From Gemmatimonadales bacterium (GTDB taxonomy: Bacteria; Gemmatimonadota; Gemmatimonadetes; Gemmatimonadales; GWC2-71-9): DNA of 17,130 nucleotides. Numbering within the stretch: the stretch's first letter is position 1; each line of letters begins with the position of its first letter. Positions 13,708 through 17,130 of this stretch are shown piece after piece. The notes beneath the pieces are model-generated. The model did no database searches, had not been told where the DNA came from, and worked only from the letters and a program-made list of their open reading frames with translations. The stretch lies in assembly GCA_013813675.1 (NCBI GenBank), contig JACCRH010000015.1, forward strand, positions 1-17,130, read 5' to 3'. Made by a program: the position numbers and the translations under genes.

Positions 13708-14279
13708 TGACCACTGGCAGCCGGCTCGACTCTCTGGCGCTCGCGGATCGCGCCGCGCTGGGCCGCCGAGCGCTCGCCGTGGCGGCGGCAGCGCTGGTGG
13801 TGGCCGGGTCGGCGCAGGTCGCGGTGCCGGTGCCGTTGAGCCCGGTGCCCATGACGCTGCAACCGCTCGCCGTGCTGGCGGTCGGTGGGATGCTCGGCGC
13901 GAGGCTCGGGAGCGCGGCCCTGTTGCTCTATCTCGCGCTCGGTCTCCTCGGGTTGCCGGTCTTCTTCGCCGGTGGGGCAGGGCTGGGCCATGTGCTCGGC
14001 CCGACCGGGGGATATCTCCTCGCGTTTCCCGCGGCGGCGGCGGTCGCGGGCAGGTTCGCGGGACAGTCGCCCGCGCTCGGCCGGGTGCTGCTTGGCTGCG
14101 CGCTCGCCATGCTGGTGATCCACGCCGGCGGCGCGGCCCAGCTCGCCATCCTGGGCGGCAATCCCGGATTCGCCTTTCGGGCCGGCTTCGTGCCGTTTCT
14201 CACGGGCGATCTTCTGAAAGTCGGGCTTGCCGCCGCGGTGATCCTGGGCCTCGGGCCGAAGCTCCGCACCCTTCTCTGA
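13707..14279 (+). CDS. bioY: BioY, substrate-binding component of an ECF-type biotin transporter
   Basis: A 190-residue, strongly hydrophobic protein with about six membrane helices. Family hallmarks are PVPMTLQPLAVLAVGGMLG (about 47-65), LGLLGLPVFFAGG (78-90), LGPTGGYLLAFP (97-108) and FLTGDLLKVGLAA (164-175). BioY binds and imports biotin, alone or with an energising EcfAA'T module; no such module is in the window. The ATG at 13707 overlaps the thiolase stop by one base (TGATG), with GGAG eight bases upstream, so translation is likely coupled. The placement inside an acyl-CoA operon suggests biotin supply to carboxylases, which is inference. I see no BirA-type operator or riboswitch. Confidence 0.93.
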   Translation: MTTGSRLDSLALADRAALGRRALAVAAAALVVAGSAQVAVPVPLSPVPMTLQPLAVLAVGGMLGARLGSAALLLYLALGLLGLPVFFAGGAGLGHVLGPTGGYLLAFPAAAAVAGRFAGQSPALGRVLLGCALAMLVIHAGGAAQLAILGGNPGFAFRAGFVPFLTGDLLKVGLAAAVILGLGPKLRTLL

Positions 14280-14290
14280 CCGGGCCCCGG

Positions 14291-15160
14291 ATGCCCGACC
14301 GGTTCTCCCTCCCCAAGGCGATCGGATGGTCGATCGCCTTCGTCGTGCTGGTCTTCATCCTCTTCGGACTGCTGTCGTTCGGGGTCGCAATGCTGGTGGC
14401 GGGCTCGGTTCCAGGGGCGACGGCATGGCTCGCCGGCGCCGGACCCGGGCCGCTGCTGCTTCAGGGCGCCGCCATGCTGGTGGGCGCTGGGCTGTTCACC
14501 TGGCTCATCGGCATGCGGGTGCTGCGGCTGACGGCGGCCGACCTTCGCTATGCGGTCGATCGGCGGGCGCCGGGATTCGCGGTCGGAGGAGTGGTGGGCG
14601 CGCTGACGGCGGGCACGGCGCTCGCTGTGGCCGTGATCCTCGGCGCGGCAGAGTGGACCCGGGACCAGGGCACGGGCCTCGACTACCTGCGGACGGCGGC
14701 GACCACGCTCCTGGTCCTCGCCCCGGCGGCGCTGAGCGAGGAAGTGCTGTTCCGCGGGGTTCCCCTGCTGCTGCTGGCCGGTGCGCTGGGGCGCGGCACC
14801 GCGATCGTCCTGGTCGCCGTCGTCTTCGCGCTAGCCCACCTCGACAATCCCAACGTCACCGCCTTGGCCATCGGCAACATCGCGCTCGCCGGCGTCTTCC
14901 TCGGGCTCGCCTTCTACGCGCCCGGCGGGATCTGGACGGCGTGGGGGGCGCACCTCGGCTGGAACGCGATGCTGGCCGCGCTCGACGCACCGGTCAGCGG
15001 TGTTCCCTTCCGTATCCCGCTTCTGGACTACGTGCCGGGCGACCCGGTTTGGCTCACCGGCGGGCGGTTCGGGCCCGAGGGGGGCCTCTCCTCCACGCTC
15101 GCGCTCACCATCGCGGTTCTCGTCGCCCGACGCTGGGCCGGAGGAAAGGACCCGACATGA
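14291..15160 (+). CDS. CPBP family intramembrane metalloprotease
   Basis: A 289-residue polytopic membrane protein. The CPBP (PF02517, CAAX protease and bacteriocin-processing) motifs are all present: S-E150-E151-V-L-F-R155-G, FALAH with H183, and HLGWN with H221 and N225. Hydrophobic helices flank them, and there is a long hydrophobic N-terminal part (about 11-45 and 54-80). Family knowledge: these glutamate/histidine metalloproteases cleave within or near the membrane (Rce1-like); many bacterial members have no known substrate and some protect against bacteriocins. The C-terminal loop at 230-265 is polar. The start is the ATG at 14291, 11 bases after bioY, without an evident ribosome site. 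The stop overlaps the ATG of the next gene by four bases. The strict operon position suggests co-expression, but a link to biotin or acyl-CoA metabolism is not obvious. Confidence 0.9.
   Translation: MPDRFSLPKAIGWSIAFVVLVFILFGLLSFGVAMLVAGSVPGATAWLAGAGPGPLLLQGAAMLVGAGLFTWLIGMRVLRLTAADLRYAVDRRAPGFAVGGVVGALTAGTALAVAVILGAAEWTRDQGTGLDYLRTAATTLLVLAPAALSEEVLFRGVPLLLLAGALGRGTAIVLVAVVFALAHLDNPNVTALAIGNIALAGVFLGLAFYAPGGIWTAWGAHLGWNAMLAALDAPVSGVPFRIPLLDYVPGDPVWLTGGRFGPEGGLSSTLALTIAVLVARRWAGGKDPT
15140..15150 (+). promoter_or_regulatory. Strong ribosome binding site of the 3-hydroxybutyryl-CoA dehydrogenase gene
   Basis: GGAGGAAAGGA lies six bases ahead of the ATG at 15157 and inside the end of the protease gene. 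It is the strongest Shine-Dalgarno sequence seen in the window. It implies high or independent translation of this gene despite the 4-base overlap. Confidence 0.7.
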
Positions 15161-16008
15161 CTCGAGCCGCCGTCATCGGCGCCGGCACCATGGGCAATGG
15201 CATCGCCCACGTATTTGCCCAGCATGGGTGGGAAGTAGCGCTGGTGGACAGCGCGCCTGCCGCGCTGGAGAAGGCGAGCGCGACCATTCGATCGAATCTG
15301 GAGCGCCAAGTCAAGAAGGGCGTGATTCCCGCGGACGCGCCGGCTCAGGTGCTGGCGCGGGTGAAGCCGGGCACCTCGCTCGAAGGCGCGGCGCAGGCCG
15401 ACCTGGTGGTCGAGGCGGCCAGCGAGAACCCGGCGGTAAAGTTCTCCCTCTTCGAGCAGCTCGACCGGATCGCGAGGCCGGAGGCGATATTGGCGACCAA
15501 TACCAGCTCGATCTCCATCACCGAGATCGCGGCCCACACCGGCCGGCCCGACCGGGTGATCGGCATGCACTTCATGAATCCGGTGCCGGTGATGCAGCTG
15601 GTCGAAGTCATCCGGGGGCACGCCACCAGCGACGCGACCATCGGCGCGGTGATGGAGACCGCACGGGCCCTGGGCAAGGTGCCGGTGGAGGTCCACGACT
15701 ATCCCGGATTCGTCTCCAACCGCGTCCTCATGCCGATGATCAACGAGGCGATCTTCTGTGTGATGGAGGGCGTCGCCACGCCCGAAGCCATCGACACGGT
15801 AATGAAGCTCGGCATGGCCCATCCCCTGGGCCCGCTTGCGCTGGCCGACTTCATCGGCCTCGACGTCTGCCTCGCCATCCTGGAGGTGCTGCAGCGCGGC
15901 TTGGGCGACGACAAGTACCGCGCCTGCCCGCTCCTCCGGCGGATGGTGGCGGCGGGACATCTTGGGAAGAAGTCGGGGCGGGGGTTTTACAATTACCTGT
16001 CAGGGTGA
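15157..16008 (+). CDS. 3-hydroxybutyryl-CoA dehydrogenase
   Basis: An NAD(P)-dependent oxidoreductase converting (S)-3-hydroxybutyryl-CoA and acetoacetyl-CoA. The 283-residue length matches the single-domain-pair Hbd/PaaH type, not the large fused FadB. The N-terminal Rossmann motif is VIGAGTMGNGIAH (6-18). Active-site residues fall at family positions: S117 in NTSSIS, H138 in GMHFMNPVP, E150 in QLVEVIRG and N188 in DYPGFVSNR. The C-terminal domain has AHPLGPLALADFIGLDV and ends in KKSGRGFYNY. The ATG at 15157 overlaps the protease TGA (ATGA) and has a very strong ribosome site. With the thiolase four genes earlier it makes a C4 acyl-CoA pair. It could serve butyrate, phenylacetate-type or branched-chain degradation, so I give no symbol. 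The NAD-versus-NADP preference is not certain from sequence. Confidence 0.94.
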   Translation: MTRAAVIGAGTMGNGIAHVFAQHGWEVALVDSAPAALEKASATIRSNLERQVKKGVIPADAPAQVLARVKPGTSLEGAAQADLVVEAASENPAVKFSLFEQLDRIARPEAILATNTSSISITEIAAHTGRPDRVIGMHFMNPVPVMQLVEVIRGHATSDATIGAVMETARALGKVPVEVHDYPGFVSNRVLMPMINEAIFCVMEGVATPEAIDTVMKLGMAHPLGPLALADFIGLDVCLAILEVLQRGLGDDKYRACPLLRRMVAAGHLGKKSGRGFYNYLSG

Positions 16009-16031
16009 CACCACTCCTCTGGCGCGGTATT

Positions 16032-16035
16032 GGAG
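16032..16035 (+). promoter_or_regulatory. Ribosome binding site of leucine dehydrogenase
   Basis: GGAG five bases before the ATG at 16041. It supports this start rather than an upstream in-frame reading and shows that the gene is translated on its own after a 32-base spacer. Confidence 0.6.
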
Positions 16036-16040
16036 ACCGG

Positions 16041-17123
16041 ATGGACATCTTCGCCTCGATGCGGTCCTTCGGCCACGAGCAACTGCTGCTGTCGCACGAT
16101 CCTTCGTGCGGCTACTACGGAATCATCGCGATCCACGACACCACACTGGGGCCGGCGCTGGGCGGCACCCGGTTCTGGCAGTACAAGGACACCGACGAGG
16201 CGGTGACCGACGCGCTGCGGCTCGCGCGGGGGATGACCTACAAGGCGGCGGTTGCCGGGATCAACCTCGGCGGCGGGAAGTCGGTGATCATCGGGGACAA
16301 CCGGCGGGTGGACCGGGAGGCCCTGTTCCGAGTCCACGGGCGATTCGTCGAAACCCTGAATGGCCGGTACATCACCGCGGAGGACATCGGCACCAGCCCG
16401 TCGGACATGGAGTACATCAAGCTGGAGACGGATCACGTCGCCGGCTTGCTCGGGCTCTCTGGTGATCCGTCGCCGGTGACGGCGTACGGGGTATACGTGG
16501 GCATGAAGGCCGCGGCAAAGGCCTGCTGGGGAAGCGACGCGCTCGAGGGCAGGACTGTGGCGGTGCAGGGAGCGGGAAAGGTGGCGTACTCGCTCTGCCG
16601 CCATCTCCACGCGGAAGGGGTGCGGATCGTGGTGACCGACATTCACTCCGAGAAGGTGAAGCGGGTGGCAGACGAGTTCGGCGCCCGGGCCGTGGCGCCG
16701 GAGGCGATCTACGACCAGCCGGCCGAGATCTACGCGCCTTGCGCGCTGGGCGCCACGCTGAACGACGAGACGATCCCCCGGCTCAAGGCCCAAATCATCG
16801 CCGGTGCCGCGAACAATCAGCTGGCCGAGGACCGCCACGGCGACCAGCTGGAACAGCGCGGCATTCTCTACGCCCCGGACTACGTGATCAACGGCGGCGG
16901 GGTCATCAACGTCTACGGCGAGCTCAACCGCTGGCCGGCGGAGCGCGCGCTCAAAAAGGCGGGGGAGATCTTCGAGACGCTGCTGCGCATCTTCGACATC
17001 GCCCGCGCGGAGCGAATCCCGACCCATCGGGCGGCGGACCGCCTGGCCGAGCAGCGCATCGCCGCGGTGGCGGGGCTGGACCGGATGTGGACGGGAGGAG
17101 AGGGGGGAAGGCGGCAGCGATAG
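16041..17123 (+). CDS. Leucine dehydrogenase (Glu/Leu/Phe/Val dehydrogenase family)
   Basis: NAD-dependent oxidative deamination of leucine, valine and isoleucine to the 2-oxo acids, or the reverse amination. The 360-residue length is typical. The catalytic lysines are K68 (MTYKAAVAG) and K80 (GGGKSVIIG), and D115 lies in ITAEDIGTS; these positions coincide with bacterial leucine dehydrogenases. The substrate-pocket residues L40, A113 and the valines of GGGVINV favour leucine over phenylalanine. The NAD-binding domain has VQGAGKVAYSLCRHL near 175-189 and D200 after the second strand. The last ten residues (TGGEGGRRQR) are a low-complexity tail. The start is the ATG at 16041 with GGAG five bases upstream, 32 bases after the dehydrogenase gene. 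Leucine, rather than valine or phenylalanine, is the best substrate guess but not proven. It may be the last gene of the operon; the window ends seven bases later. Confidence 0.92.
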   Translation: MDIFASMRSFGHEQLLLSHDPSCGYYGIIAIHDTTLGPALGGTRFWQYKDTDEAVTDALRLARGMTYKAAVAGINLGGGKSVIIGDNRRVDREALFRVHGRFVETLNGRYITAEDIGTSPSDMEYIKLETDHVAGLLGLSGDPSPVTAYGVYVGMKAAAKACWGSDALEGRTVAVQGAGKVAYSLCRHLHAEGVRIVVTDIHSEKVKRVADEFGARAVAPEAIYDQPAEIYAPCALGATLNDETIPRLKAQIIAGAANNQLAEDRHGDQLEQRGILYAPDYVINGGGVINVYGELNRWPAERALKKAGEIFETLLRIFDIARAERIPTHRAADRLAEQRIAAVAGLDRMWTGGEGGRRQR

Positions 17124-17130
17124 CCGCACC

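Noticed and set aside
1..17130. Defence system, prophage, transposon or CRISPR array
   Set aside because: No nuclease, integrase, transposase, terminal repeats or spaced direct repeats were seen; all genes fit ordinary metabolism, translation or envelope roles.

Overview
This is a compact, high-GC bacterial chromosomal window (GC about two thirds or more by eye, not counted). It is almost entirely coding, with frequent GTG starts and many genes overlapping by four bases. Three things suggest a Gram-negative, free-living, possibly FCB-group bacterium. These are a lipoprotein of the Ig-like type common in Bacteroidota and Gemmatimonadota, a DUF2723 membrane glycosyltransferase-like protein, and GmhB of heptose/LPS synthesis. 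Gemmatimonadota is my best guess; it rests on protein style, not on a search. I see no rRNA, tRNA, CRISPR array, insertion sequence or phage gene. No gap exceeds 300 bases.

Left region (1-9246, all minus strand, read right to left): a BON-domain membrane protein, valS, an Ig-like surface lipoprotein, selA (selenocysteine synthase) and gmhB. These five genes are joined by four consecutive 4-base start/stop overlaps (ATGA, GTGA, GTGA, GTGA). After an 84-base gap holding a strong GC-rich inverted repeat come purN and purH, which catalyse late formyl-transfer steps of purine synthesis. Last is the N-terminal part of a DUF2723 protein that runs off the left edge.

Centre (9247-12404): a 94-base divergent intergenic region separates the BON/valS cluster from a plus-strand pair. 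That pair is a previously unlisted 49-residue single-helix membrane protein and thrS, again joined by a GTGA overlap. Thus valS and thrS lie back to back, each preceded by a small membrane-anchored gene. thrS runs tail to tail into a lone sulfotransferase gene, and their stop codons overlap.

Right region (12517-17123, plus strand): acetyl-CoA acetyltransferase (thiolase), bioY (biotin uptake), a CPBP intramembrane protease, 3-hydroxybutyryl-CoA dehydrogenase and leucine dehydrogenase. Spacings are -1, +11, -4 and +32 bases, so this looks like one operon. Thiolase plus hydroxybutyryl-CoA dehydrogenase handle C4 acyl-CoA intermediates, and leucine dehydrogenase opens branched-chain amino acid degradation. 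Biotin import would serve the carboxylases such routes need; that link is inference.

No clear new defence or mobile system is present. The most interesting items are the translationally coupled mixed-function array, the small membrane genes coupled to two tRNA synthetase genes, the selA that stands apart from other selenocysteine genes, the hairpin before purN, and the leucine/C4/biotin operon.
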